A DNA stretch of 16,918 nucleotides, from NCBI GenBank assembly GCA_003649845.1, contig QMTB01000012.1, positions 1-16,918 on the forward strand. Reading direction: 5' to 3'. This DNA comes from Thermoplasmata archaeon (lineage in GTDB: Archaea > Thermoplasmatota > E2 > DHVEG-1). The position numbers and the translations under genes are program-made. Within the stretch, counting starts at the first letter, position 1; each line of letters opens with the position of its first letter. The notes under the pieces were generated by a model that had not been told where the DNA came from, searched no databases, and worked only from the letters and a program-made list of their open reading frames with translations. This document shows positions 1 through 7,198 of the stretch, piece by piece.

Positions 1-20
1 AAAGCAAAGATAGGTTTCAT
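1..20 (-). CDS. Start of a gene cut by the window edge, possible toxin partner
   Basis: Seven nucleotides after the stop of the ribbon-helix-helix gene an ATG opens a frame reading M-K-P-I-F-A and then leaves the window. The position directly behind an antitoxin-like gene fits a toxin gene. Many PIN-domain (VapC) toxins begin with a few residues leading into an acidic motif, and this start would be compatible. Only six residues are visible, so the identity is inference from context. Confidence 0.3.
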
Positions 21-27
21 AATACTT

Positions 28-315
28 TTAACCCTGGAGATTATCGATGTATCTCTTTCCCTTCTCAAGGTGTTTAACTACATATATGATATCATCGGCA
101 TCTCTTCCAAGTAGATTCTTCAATTCATCCTCACTGATATTACCTTTTGCATATTCTAAAGCTATAGCCTCTGATAATTTTAATGTATCATCTTTAACAG
201 CGAGAGCGATCTTCATCCTAAGCCACTCTGTTCTAGAGAGATGCAATACCCTGGTTAAAGCATCGATTTCCTTCAATAACTTCTCATCCAGTCTTATATT
301 AACTTGAACACCCAT
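28..315 (-). CDS. Ribbon-helix-helix DNA-binding protein, antitoxin-like
   Basis: This 95-residue protein starts with a ribbon-helix-helix domain. Residues 4-8 (QVNIR) would form the DNA-contacting beta strand, and two helices follow (about 10-22 and 28-42) with the turn HLSRTEW between them. The C-terminal half, residues 45-95, is an acidic and basic helical tail containing AIALEYAKGNISEDEL and LLGRDADDI, the kind of segment that in RHH antitoxins wraps the toxin. RHH proteins bind palindromic operators as dimers and usually repress their own operon. Two matching palindromes lie between the TATA box and this start. A truncated gene follows after seven nucleotides, consistent with a toxin-antitoxin pair. 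It could instead be a stand-alone CopG-type regulator, because the partner lies outside the window. Confidence 0.8.
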   Translation of the reverse strand: MGVQVNIRLDEKLLKEIDALTRVLHLSRTEWLRMKIALAVKDDTLKLSEAIALEYAKGNISEDELKNLLGRDADDIIYVVKHLEKGKRYIDNLQG

Positions 316-319
316 AATA

Positions 320-352
320 TATCACTTGATATCATATGGGTATCAACTGATA
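320..352. promoter_or_regulatory. Twin palindromic operators of the RHH gene
   Basis: Two copies of TATCA-NN-TGATA occur, TATCACTTGATA at 320-331 and TATCAACTGATA at 341-352. They are 21 bp apart, close to two helical turns. The reverse complement of the first matches the second at 11 of 12 positions. A further TGATATCA palindrome lies at 327-334. The sites fill the space between the TATA-like element and the ATG of the RHH gene, so a bound repressor would block initiation. Autoregulation by the RHH protein is inferred. Confidence 0.65.
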
Positions 353-361
353 TATAATATT
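350..361 (-). promoter_or_regulatory. TATA-box region of the RHH gene
   Basis: On the minus strand an AT-only stretch containing ATTATATAT lies about 35-46 nt before the ATG. It abuts and slightly overlaps the distal operator at 341-352. Position and composition fit an archaeal TATA box; no BRE is obvious. Confidence 0.5.
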
Positions 362-728
362 TGCTTTTGTATTACTCTTTAACACTCCACCTAAATAATA
401 ATCTCAGAAAATATCATTCTACATCAACTATTAGAATAAAAGTATTGGTAATCCTAGTTTTATAAACAGCTCGTCATATTAACCTTTGAGAGTTCCTCTA
501 TTCCTCCTCCATTATAATTATGATATCATTCTGATAGAAAACTATCTGAGTCTCGAGGAATTATCTTCCTCAAAAAACTTGATATTTTTCCATTATCTAA
601 TTATAAGATCGGCTCTTACCTCTACCATTTATTTCCTAGTTGAGGTTAGAGATTCTACTATATACTCTAGATATTTCTTGAAGAGGTTTTTCCCTCCTTA
701 GATGCAGGAACTCAGATGGATTAAATCA
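362..728. other. Stretch without a convincing gene
   Basis: No open frame here has a credible start, ribosome site and protein-like composition. On the minus strand, directly downstream of hdrA, short protein-like segments appear in different frames and are broken by stops: one of about 22 residues near 640-710, then an ATG-led 11-residue frame near 595-630 continuing past a stop. This could be the remains of a decayed gene, or chance. No clear hdr terminator is visible. Confidence 0.4.
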
Positions 729-2702
729 TTATTTAGATAAAACCTCTATCATTGAGAGTATCTCTTTATCTTTGAATCCTCTCTGTTGCATAGCTCCAGA
801 GGGACAAGCAGCGGTACAAGCACCACATCCCATACATAAAGCTTCATTAACCTTAGCACGTTTTTTATCATCTTCAGTTATAAGTTCTATAGCTTGATAG
901 GGACAGACAGATATACATATGCCGCATCCTGAACATAGTTCTTCATCAACCACTGCTATATATGTTTCTGCTTCTAACTCCTTCTTTGATAGTATTGTAA
1001 GTGCTCTAGATGCTGCTCCACTTGCATGCGCCACTGTATCTTGTATATCTTTAGCTCCTTGGCAGAATCCAGCGAGGAATATTCCACCTGTTGCTGTATC
1101 CATAGGTTTAAGCTTTGGATGACCTTCTAGGTAGAATCCGTCGCTACTTGTAGAAATCTTAAGTTTACGTGCAAGTTCAACTGCATCCTCTCTAGCTGTA
1201 ACAGCTGGTACAAGCACTACCATATCTGTTTTAATCTCAAATAATTTATTTGTAATTGTATCGAATACATTGATTATAATACCCTCCTTCGTTGGTCTAA
1301 CCTCAGATGGTCTACCACGGAATAAATTTATATTTAGATTCCTAGCTGTCCTATAAAACTCTTCATAACCTTTACCATAACTCCTTATATCTATATAACA
1401 TAGGTTGATCTCTGCATCTGGTAGTTTCTCTCTAATTAGATATAGATGTTTTAACGCTGTCATACAACCTATTCTACAACACCAACTGCAAACAGTTTCA
1501 TCCCTTGAGCCTACACATAGTATATAGGTGATACTCTTGGGTTTCTCCTTAGTATCAAGTAGTTGTATCTCTCCTTTTGTTGGGCCAGCTGAGTTTATAA
1601 GTCTCTCCATTTCAAGGGTTGTAATAACATTTGGAGAATGGGTATAACCATACTCTGGTATTATAGATGGGTCTAATAGATTGAAACCTGTTGCAACTAC
1701 TATAGCACCTACATCTACTGTTATAACCTCATCTTTTTGATTGAAATCTATGGCATCTGCCTCACAAGCTTCTACGCATAAAGGATACTTACCGCATCTA
1801 CCTGTAGTAAGCATGAGACAATGATTTGGATCAATAGTATATATCAATGGTACTGCCTGTGGAAACGGTAGATATATAGCGCTACGTTTGTTTAAACCCA
1901 TATTAAATTCATCTATAATTCTACCTTTAAGTCTACAATTCTCTGCGCAATCTCCACAGCCAGTGCATTTATCTGCATCTACAAATCTAGCTTTTTTTCT
2001 AATTTTAACTGTAAAATTACCTATACTACCTTTTATATCTTCAACTTCAGAATAAGCTAGAAGTTCTATATTTGGATGATCAGCTACCTCTGTCATCCTA
2101 GGTGTAAGTATACAACTTGAGCAATCTAAGGTAGGGAATGTTTTATCCAGCTGAGCCATTCTACCTCCAAGAGTAGGTGTTCTCTCAACTAGATACACTT
2201 TATGTCCATTCTCCGCTATCTCAAGAGCAGCTTGTATACCAGCTATACCACCACCTATAACAAGTGCATTAGGTGTTACTTCTATAGAAGATGTTATAAG
2301 AGGTTCTAACAACCTAGCTTTTGCTACTGCTGCTTCGACTAGTTTTTTAGCCTTTTCAGTGGCAACTTTTTTATCATCATGCACCCAAGAACATTGTTCT
2401 CTAATATTTGCAATCTCAACAGTATAAGGATTTAAACCACCATCAGAAGCTACTTTTTGGAAGGTATGTTCATGCATTCTAGGAGAACAACATGCTACTA
2501 CTACACTTGTAAGTTTATCTTTCTTAATAGATTCCTTTATAAGATTAGCTCCTACATCAGAACACATATACTTATAGTCTTTACTAACCGCTACGCCATC
2601 TAAGGTTTTAGCATACTCTTTAACCTTCTCTACATCAACAGTTGCAGATATATTTATACCACAATGACATACAAAAACTCCTATCCTAGGTTTCTTCATC
2701 AT
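729..2702 (-). CDS. hdrA: Heterodisulfide reductase subunit A (HdrA), FAD iron-sulfur protein
   Basis: HdrA is the flavin subunit of the cytoplasmic HdrABC complex, which can bifurcate electrons between a disulfide and ferredoxin. Visible along the 657 residues: an N-terminal cysteine-rich domain (C12, C14, CCSPRMHE at 71-78, C104), the FAD Rossmann motif GGGIAG at 150-155 with E173, TFPTLDCSSCILTP at 188-201 (a position where some methanogen HdrAs carry selenocysteine; Cys here), an inserted ferredoxin domain (C246/249/252/256 and C295/303/309/313), CVGSRDE with clustered cysteines at 396-413, and two C-terminal 4Fe-4S motifs (C590/593/596/600 and C623/626/629/633). It is full length. ATGs at 2702 and 2699 are both possible, and the GGAGGGG just upstream sits better before 2699. 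It overlaps hdrB by 4 nt and is last in the operon. Confidence 0.95.
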   Translation of the reverse strand: MMKKPRIGVFVCHCGINISATVDVEKVKEYAKTLDGVAVSKDYKYMCSDVGANLIKESIKKDKLTSVVVACCSPRMHEHTFQKVASDGGLNPYTVEIANIREQCSWVHDDKKVATEKAKKLVEAAVAKARLLEPLITSSIEVTPNALVIGGGIAGIQAALEIAENGHKVYLVERTPTLGGRMAQLDKTFPTLDCSSCILTPRMTEVADHPNIELLAYSEVEDIKGSIGNFTVKIRKKARFVDADKCTGCGDCAENCRLKGRIIDEFNMGLNKRSAIYLPFPQAVPLIYTIDPNHCLMLTTGRCGKYPLCVEACEADAIDFNQKDEVITVDVGAIVVATGFNLLDPSIIPEYGYTHSPNVITTLEMERLINSAGPTKGEIQLLDTKEKPKSITYILCVGSRDETVCSWCCRIGCMTALKHLYLIREKLPDAEINLCYIDIRSYGKGYEEFYRTARNLNINLFRGRPSEVRPTKEGIIINVFDTITNKLFEIKTDMVVLVPAVTAREDAVELARKLKISTSSDGFYLEGHPKLKPMDTATGGIFLAGFCQGAKDIQDTVAHASGAASRALTILSKKELEAETYIAVVDEELCSGCGICISVCPYQAIELITEDDKKRAKVNEALCMGCGACTAACPSGAMQQRGFKDKEILSMIEVLSK

Positions 2703-3571
2703 CTCCCCTCCACTAGAGTATTAACTGGGCTTAGATTAAGATTAAAACCTAGTTTCCCCCATGGTATATCAAATGCTAAACCCATAAGTTGAGTGAGGTA
2801 TACAACTGGTAGATTTAGAGAATATGCAACTGTTTCACCTGATTTCTTCTGTTTACTATCAAACTGTCTATGACACCAAGGGCATATATCTACTAGTAGA
2901 TCAAAACCTTGTTCTTGAATACTCCTTAGTTTCTCACCGGTTTTTGTGAGAGCAGTTTCCGGTAGATTCATATTTAATAAACCACCACAGCAATCTAGTT
3001 TCTCTGGATACCAAGGAGCTTCTACTCCTAAAACCTCTAATATATCCTCTATCTTCCTAGGTTCCTCAGAATCATCAGATCTACCGATCTCAGAAGGTCT
3101 AATAGCATGGCAACCATAGTGTACAGCTGCTTTTAAATCTAAAGGTTTCTTAACATGTTTTTTTATATAATCTAAACCCACTATATCATATAACAGTTCT
3201 AGTAGATCTATAACCTTACTAATACCATTATATGTTAAACCTTCTTCTGCTAGAAAACCATTTACCTTCTCCTTGATTTTATCATCATTATCAAGTATAT
3301 TCTTACATTCTCTGAAAGCTAGATTACATATAGGGCATGGTGTAAATATATCAAGGTTTCTACTCTCAGCTAAAGCTATATTTCTAGCTGATAAAACCAG
3401 TGTAATCATTCTATTAACACTTTTAAGTGGTTCACCGCAACAAGAGAAACCTTCTACATCTACAAGTTTTATATCTAAAACCGGTAGTATCTCCCTAAGA
3501 GAAATCTCATAGGAGTATTGCTCGGTTTGCATTATACAACCAGGGTAGAATACTAATGTTTTTTTAGTCAA
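2699..3571 (-). CDS. hdrB: Heterodisulfide reductase subunit B (HdrB), double CCG-domain
   Basis: HdrB carries the disulfide-reducing active site, two noncubane 4Fe-4S clusters each held by a CCG domain. Both copies are intact. Numbered from the start chosen here, the first has C12, C44-C45 and C79/C82, and the second has C154, C194-C195 and C230/C233. The frame opens upstream to a TTG at 3601 that lacks a ribosome site. I place the start at TTG 3571 because a perfect AGGAGG (3581-3586) lies nine nucleotides before it, just after the hdrC stop, and because HdrB proteins normally begin shortly before the first cysteine. That gives 290 residues, near family length. The 3' end overlaps hdrA. The natural substrate is unknown: CoM-S-S-CoB applies only if the organism is a methanogen. 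Confidence 0.92.
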   Translation of the reverse strand: MTKKTLVFYPGCIMQTEQYSYEISLREILPVLDIKLVDVEGFSCCGEPLKSVNRMITLVLSARNIALAESRNLDIFTPCPICNLAFRECKNILDNDDKIKEKVNGFLAEEGLTYNGISKVIDLLELLYDIVGLDYIKKHVKKPLDLKAAVHYGCHAIRPSEIGRSDDSEEPRKIEDILEVLGVEAPWYPEKLDCCGGLLNMNLPETALTKTGEKLRSIQEQGFDLLVDICPWCHRQFDSKQKKSGETVAYSLNLPVVYLTQLMGLAFDIPWGKLGFNLNLSPVNTLVEGR

Positions 3572-3580
3572 AATATCTAA

Positions 3581-3586
3581 CCTCCT
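3581..3586 (-). promoter_or_regulatory. Shine-Dalgarno AGGAGG that decides the hdrB start
   Basis: AGGAGG on the minus strand begins two nucleotides after the hdrC stop codon and lies nine nucleotides before TTG 3571. This favours an internal TTG start for hdrB over the longer open frame beginning at 3601. Confidence 0.75.
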
Positions 3587-3587
3587 A

Positions 3588-4115
3588 CTATATTTTTTCA
3601 ACAGCCATCTTAGAGATTAAAGCTTGGAATTTAACTGGATCAACAGGTTTTGTAATCTCTGGTAGACCTACATCTCTCCTGCTTTTAGTTTCCCCAGTTC
3701 TAGTTGAAATTGTTTTAACATCCTGTATTAAACCTTTTGATAAAACCGATTGTAATGCTGCAGTATAGTTACCAGGTATCTGTTTACCAAGAGCTACTGC
3801 ATAGTTTTTAAGTAAGAAAAGTATTTCAACTGGTGCAATCTTCTGCGGGCAACGTTCCCAGCATTTAAAACAACTCATACAAGTCCATATTATATCAGAG
3901 TTTACCATTTCATCAATTAAACCTCTTTTAAGTAGAGCTATAATCCTATGTGGTTCTAACTCTAGTAATCTATGTGCCTCACAACCAGAAGTGCATTTAG
4001 CACATTGGTAACAATACTCTGGTATCTCATCTTGTAACCTCTCTAGTTGACCTATAATCTCTCTCTTCACATCTACTTGAGGTTCTCCCATAGATGTTAA
4101 ATCCAGTATGCCCAT
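3588..4115 (-). CDS. hdrC: Heterodisulfide reductase subunit C (HdrC), 2x 4Fe-4S
   Basis: HdrC relays electrons from HdrA to HdrB through two cubane clusters. The 175 residues contain exactly two ferredoxin-like motifs, C35/C38/C41/C45 followed by E, and C79/C82/C85/C89 followed by P, within an otherwise helical protein. This matches the soluble HdrC type; no membrane segment (as in HdrE or DsrM) is present. The ATG at 4115 has GAGGAGG five nucleotides upstream, which rules out the in-frame ATG at codon 9. It is the first gene of the operon, with a BRE/TATA promoter 50-65 nt upstream. No hydrogenase (mvh), formate dehydrogenase or F420 subunit gene adjoins the operon, so the electron donor is not shown here. 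Confidence 0.92.
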   Translation of the reverse strand: MGILDLTSMGEPQVDVKREIIGQLERLQDEIPEYCYQCAKCTSGCEAHRLLELEPHRIIALLKRGLIDEMVNSDIIWTCMSCFKCWERCPQKIAPVEILFLLKNYAVALGKQIPGNYTAALQSVLSKGLIQDVKTISTRTGETKSRRDVGLPEITKPVDPVKFQALISKMAVEKI

Positions 4116-4136
4116 AGAAACCTCCTCTCATAGAGT

Positions 4137-4152
4137 TTAACCATCGTTAACC
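4137..4152 (-). repeat. Direct repeat at the predicted hdr transcription start
   Basis: TTAACC occurs at 4137-4142 and 4147-4152 on the plus strand (GGTTAA twice on the transcribed minus strand), one helical turn apart, around the position expected for the hdrC transcription start. It could be a regulator site. Nothing else supports this. Confidence 0.3.
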
Positions 4153-4166
4153 TGTATTATATGGAG

Positions 4167-4182
4167 TATATTTAAACTTTGG
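4167..4182 (-). promoter_or_regulatory. BRE/TATA promoter of hdrCBA
   Basis: On the minus strand CCAAAG (BRE-like) is followed by TTTAAATATA. Transcription would start about 25 nt downstream, near 4145, giving a leader of about 30 nt that ends in GAGGAGG (4121-4127) before the hdrC ATG. Confidence 0.7.
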
Positions 4183-4239
4183 TTACAAATCTATAATATC
4201 CTTCGATAAACACCTTGAAGACCAAAAGTTTTTGAATAA

Positions 4240-4249
4240 AGTTTAATAA
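4240..4249 (+). promoter_or_regulatory. TATA box of the site-2 protease gene
   Basis: AGTTTAATAA ends 29 nt before the ATG at 4279, with no Shine-Dalgarno in between. The spacing predicts a leaderless or very short-leader mRNA. Confidence 0.5.
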
Positions 4250-4278
4250 CCCTACCTATGTATCATGGTTGAATTACA

Positions 4279-5400
4279 ATGGTTAAACCATGGAATTTAG
4301 AACAAATATATGATATAGATTTTCTGAAACAAGAAGTTGGTAAACGTTTCCCATTTTATGATATAAAGGTTTCTCCATCTTCTGTAGCTTTTTATTGTAA
4401 TATCGATAAAGATAGGGTAGAAGAGTTGTTTGATTCCCTACGTAGGGTATTATTAGAGAAAAACTATGTCCCTACGCTTAGATATGAAGGTGGAGAATAT
4501 ATATTATATATAATGAAGAGACCTGTGAAAGAGGAGAAACCTACATGGTTAAATATAGCGTTACTTGCAGCTACTTTTATTACAACATTGTTAACTGGTT
4601 CACTTCTAGATATGGGTTATAGTGATCTACAATCTGTACCAGATATCTATCAAGTTTTTACCTTTAAACATCTTCTAAATGGAGCAGTGTTTTTCTCTCT
4701 ACCTCTAATGACTATTCTATTTGTACATGAAATGGGACATTATTTTATATCAAAGAAACATGGTATCAGAACCTCTCTACCATTTTTTATACCTGTTCCA
4801 CCTATTCTACCAGGTTTTAATATCGGAACCTTCGGTGCATTGATATCAAGTAGAGATCCTATGCCTGATAGAAAAGCTTTATTCGACGTTGGATTCTCTG
4901 GTCCATTAGCAGGTTTCATAGTTGCACTACCTATAACAATTTATGGTTTAGCTACCTCCTCGGTTATCTCACCTCATGAGATAGCTAACGAAGGAGGAGT
5001 ATATCTTGGCTATTCTCCACTATTCTTTATTCTCGCTGTAATGATACATGGATCTGGAGGAATTGCTATAGATTTAAACCCTGTTGCCTTTGCTGGTTGG
5101 ATTGGTTTACTGATAACATCTATAAATCTTCTACCAGCTGGACAACTAGATGGTGGACATATATTTAGAGCTATTCTAGGAGAAAAACAGAGGTACGCTG
5201 GCTGGATCGCTGTAACAATTATGATATTCACAGGTTGGATGTTTTTTGCTCTAATAATAATGTTTCTAATAGGTATGAGACATCCACCGCCTTTAAATGA
5301 TACAACAAAGATTGATTTCAAGAGGAAACTGTTGTTTATACTAGCTATATTGATACTAGTTTTATGTTTCGTTCCATTTCCAATATACCCTGCTGGATAA
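4279..5400 (+). CDS. Site-2 protease family intramembrane zinc metalloprotease (M50)
   Basis: This 373-residue membrane protein has the HEMGH zinc motif at residues 150-154 and the second metal motif LPAGQLDGGH at 285-294 (D291), the pair that defines site-2 proteases. GTFGALI (183-189) and GPLAG (208-212) are other conserved M50 elements. An N-terminal soluble domain of about 85 residues precedes the first membrane helix (about 91-110). Further helices lie near 133-150, 205-225, 245-262, 268-286, 305-333 and 349-368. Relatives cut transmembrane segments of membrane-tethered regulators; the substrate here is unknown. The gene diverges from the hdr operon and ends 19 nt from the convergent flavodoxin-ferredoxin gene. 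No PDZ domain is visible. It is intact. Confidence 0.92.
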   Translation: MVKPWNLEQIYDIDFLKQEVGKRFPFYDIKVSPSSVAFYCNIDKDRVEELFDSLRRVLLEKNYVPTLRYEGGEYILYIMKRPVKEEKPTWLNIALLAATFITTLLTGSLLDMGYSDLQSVPDIYQVFTFKHLLNGAVFFSLPLMTILFVHEMGHYFISKKHGIRTSLPFFIPVPPILPGFNIGTFGALISSRDPMPDRKALFDVGFSGPLAGFIVALPITIYGLATSSVISPHEIANEGGVYLGYSPLFFILAVMIHGSGGIAIDLNPVAFAGWIGLLITSINLLPAGQLDGGHIFRAILGEKQRYAGWIAVTIMIFTGWMFFALIIMFLIGMRHPPPLNDTTKIDFKRKLLFILAILILVLCFVPFPIYPAG

Positions 5401-5419
5401 AATCATTTAATCTTAGGTT

Positions 5420-6187
5420 TCAATAATTCCCAGCTTTAACAGCATGATACCTCTCTAATCTTCTATTAGGTATATATATTGCTTCTGTTGGACAAAAAGA
5501 TATACATCTCATGCAGAATGTACATTTATCATCAAATACTGGATATGATAGCATAGAGATATTCTCCATTGGACATAGTTTTACGCATAATCCACATTTT
5601 ATACATTTCTCTTCATCTATAGTAAACCTGTATAGTTGTCTAAATAACCTCCAAGGTTTCTCACTCTGCGAGATTATAGATAGAAGAATTGATAATGGAT
5701 TAGAATACCATCTTGTTTTCTCTTCCAGTAGATCTACAGCGTATCTTCTAGCTTTTCTTAAACCCCTCTCTGTTTTTCTATTATTTTTCTCTATGTTTAG
5801 TTTTTTAGGTAGAAGATTAGAAGGCATAGTAATCTCTTTTATACCTATAGGTTTATAGCCTTTTTTAGAAATAATTCTTTTAATATTTCCTTTTATTCCA
5901 CCTGAGAAACTAGCTAATGTATCAACTATAAATAGAGGAGTGTTTTTATCTGTTTCAGGTAGAGATTTTATAAACCTCCAAATAAAGGGGAAGGTTCCCT
6001 GTACAGCTACAGGGAAAGCTATACCAATTGTATAATCTAGATTAATATCAGATGGATTTGTTTTCTCTAATCTATAGAGATTTACCTTCAAACCCTTCTC
6101 TATGAAAACCTTTGACATCTCTCTTACAACGAGCAGCGTGTTACCTGTTCCTGAGAAGAAATAGAAATCTATAACATCTATCCTCAT
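5420..6187 (-). CDS. EFR1-type flavodoxin-ferredoxin fusion protein
   Basis: Residues 5-130 form a flavodoxin-like domain with the FMN phosphate loop FFSGTGNTL (10-18) and AFPVAVQGTFPFIW (58-70) in the usual second-loop position. A basic linker (about 130-190) follows, then two 4Fe-4S motifs, C195/C198/C201/C205-P and C222/C225/C228/C232-P. This order is that of EFR1-family proteins, cytosolic electron carriers of unknown partners common in anaerobes. At 255 residues it is family length. It could link low-potential ferredoxin pools, including those used by the nearby HdrABC, but no operon joins them. A TATA box about 20 nt upstream and the lack of a ribosome site suggest a leaderless transcript. 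Confidence 0.88.
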   Translation of the reverse strand: MRIDVIDFYFFSGTGNTLLVVREMSKVFIEKGLKVNLYRLEKTNPSDINLDYTIGIAFPVAVQGTFPFIWRFIKSLPETDKNTPLFIVDTLASFSGGIKGNIKRIISKKGYKPIGIKEITMPSNLLPKKLNIEKNNRKTERGLRKARRYAVDLLEEKTRWYSNPLSILLSIISQSEKPWRLFRQLYRFTIDEEKCIKCGLCVKLCPMENISMLSYPVFDDKCTFCMRCISFCPTEAIYIPNRRLERYHAVKAGNY

Positions 6188-6202
6188 TAAACCTCATTGG
6201 AA

Positions 6203-6227
6203 GATAAATATTTCCGTAATATTTATA
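6203..6227. promoter_or_regulatory. Back-to-back divergent TATA boxes forming a perfect inverted repeat
   Basis: ATAAATATT (6204-6212) and AATATTTAT (6218-6226) are exact inverted copies separated by TCCGT. The left arm read on the minus strand (AAATATTTATC) is positioned as the TATA box of the flavodoxin-ferredoxin gene. The right arm read on the plus strand (AATATTTATA) suits the 74-aa gene. The two promoters overlap so closely that factor binding at one may exclude the other. Confidence 0.6.
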
Positions 6228-6267
6228 CCCATCTACTTATTTCATCTACTCTCAGGGTTAAGAAACT

Positions 6268-6492
6268 ATGAAAACGTATCTAAAAATCTTGTTTAACAGC
6301 GAAGGTTATTCCCCATCAGAAATCAAAGATCTATTGATGAACATGGGTTTTAAAGCAACAAAGGGAAACTATGATTTCGTTTACGAGTGGAATGAAGAAA
6401 GCGTTGATATAGAAGAACTTATATGGTTTGCAGATAAGGTTCATTCTGTTTTAAAAAACAGTAAATGTTTATTTGATATCGAAACCGTCTAA
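6268..6492 (+). CDS. Small conserved-looking protein of unknown function
   Basis: I do not recognise this 74-residue soluble protein with certainty. It resembles a class of short archaeal proteins of unknown function. It reads as beta-alpha-beta-beta-alpha-beta: LKILFNS, then a helix PSEIKDLLMNMGF, then a strand pair around KGNYDFVYEW, a helix DIEELIWFADKVHSVLK, and a final strand CLFDIETV. It has no cysteine pair or metal motif. An ATG start behind a TATA box at 6218-6227 gives a leader of roughly 18 nt. Its last 24 nt overlap the 3' end of the convergent trmJ gene. Codon use and composition look like genuine coding sequence. Confidence 0.75.
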   Translation: MKTYLKILFNSEGYSPSEIKDLLMNMGFKATKGNYDFVYEWNEESVDIEELIWFADKVHSVLKNSKCLFDIETV

Positions 6493-7182
6493 TTTTTTAA
6501 GTTTATGAAGAGTGTTATTTAATACACCCATAAGTGTATGATACTCCCATTTTGATAGCATAGCTCTGCTAAGGATTCTTTTAAACATTATATAGGTTTT
6601 ATCTTTCTTATGCTCAGGATACTCTATTATATCTAAAAGTTCTCTAAAAAATTGGTATAGATGTTCCTTCTCTATTTTATCTATATGTCTAGGTTTCCTA
6701 GGAGTGAAACCTTCTATATATAATGTATATAATACTATAGCTACTGCATGTGAGAGATTCATAGAAGGATAAACATTACTCGTAGGTATCTTCAATAGTA
6801 GATCACATTTCTTTATCTCATCATTATATAAACCGTAGTCTTCCCTACCGAAAACTAAACCTATGTTACCTTCTATCTCATATATCTTCTTTGAAAACTC
6901 TGGTAGATACATAGGATTTCTAAGATATTTTTTCTCAGAAGTAGTTTCAATAGATGATGTAGCGATAAGGAAATCTACATCCTTTATTGCATCTTCAAAT
7001 GACTGGAAGATCTTAGCATTCTCAAGTATATCAACAGCATGCATAGCTCTCCTATATCCTTCATCGTTGAGATCACAAGGATTAACTAGATAAAGATTAT
7101 GGAAATCAAAATTCTTCATAACTCTAGCTACTGAACCAATGTTTCCACTATATTTAGGTTCAACTAGTATGATAGTAAACAC
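6469..7182 (-). CDS. trmJ: tRNA 2'-O-methyltransferase, SpoU/TrmH superfamily, TrmJ-like
   Basis: This is a SPOUT (trefoil-knot) methyltransferase. It has the three family motifs: motif 1 NIGSVARVMKNF (14-25), motif 2 GLVFGREDYGL (108-118) with the acidic pair that binds near S-adenosylmethionine, and motif 3 PSMNLSHAVAIVLY (139-152) with the conserved asparagine. Residues about 162-237 form a helical, basic extension as in TrmJ, which 2'-O-methylates nucleotide 32 of tRNAs. The start is GTG at 7182, with AAGGG upstream. It is the last gene of the proS run, 16 nt after a small membrane protein gene. A different rRNA or tRNA target remains possible, since substrate cannot be read from the motifs. 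Confidence 0.85.
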   Translation of the reverse strand: MFTIILVEPKYSGNIGSVARVMKNFDFHNLYLVNPCDLNDEGYRRAMHAVDILENAKIFQSFEDAIKDVDFLIATSSIETTSEKKYLRNPMYLPEFSKKIYEIEGNIGLVFGREDYGLYNDEIKKCDLLLKIPTSNVYPSMNLSHAVAIVLYTLYIEGFTPRKPRHIDKIEKEHLYQFFRELLDIIEYPEHKKDKTYIMFKRILSRAMLSKWEYHTLMGVLNNTLHKLKKLDGFDIK

Positions 7183-7198
7183 AAATTACAACCCTTTT

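Noticed and set aside
486..701. 71-residue plus-strand frame beginning TTG
   Set aside because: It has no ribosome site or TATA at the right distance, a non-ATG start, a leucine- and phenylalanine-rich composition without domain pattern, and lies in a gene-poor stretch.
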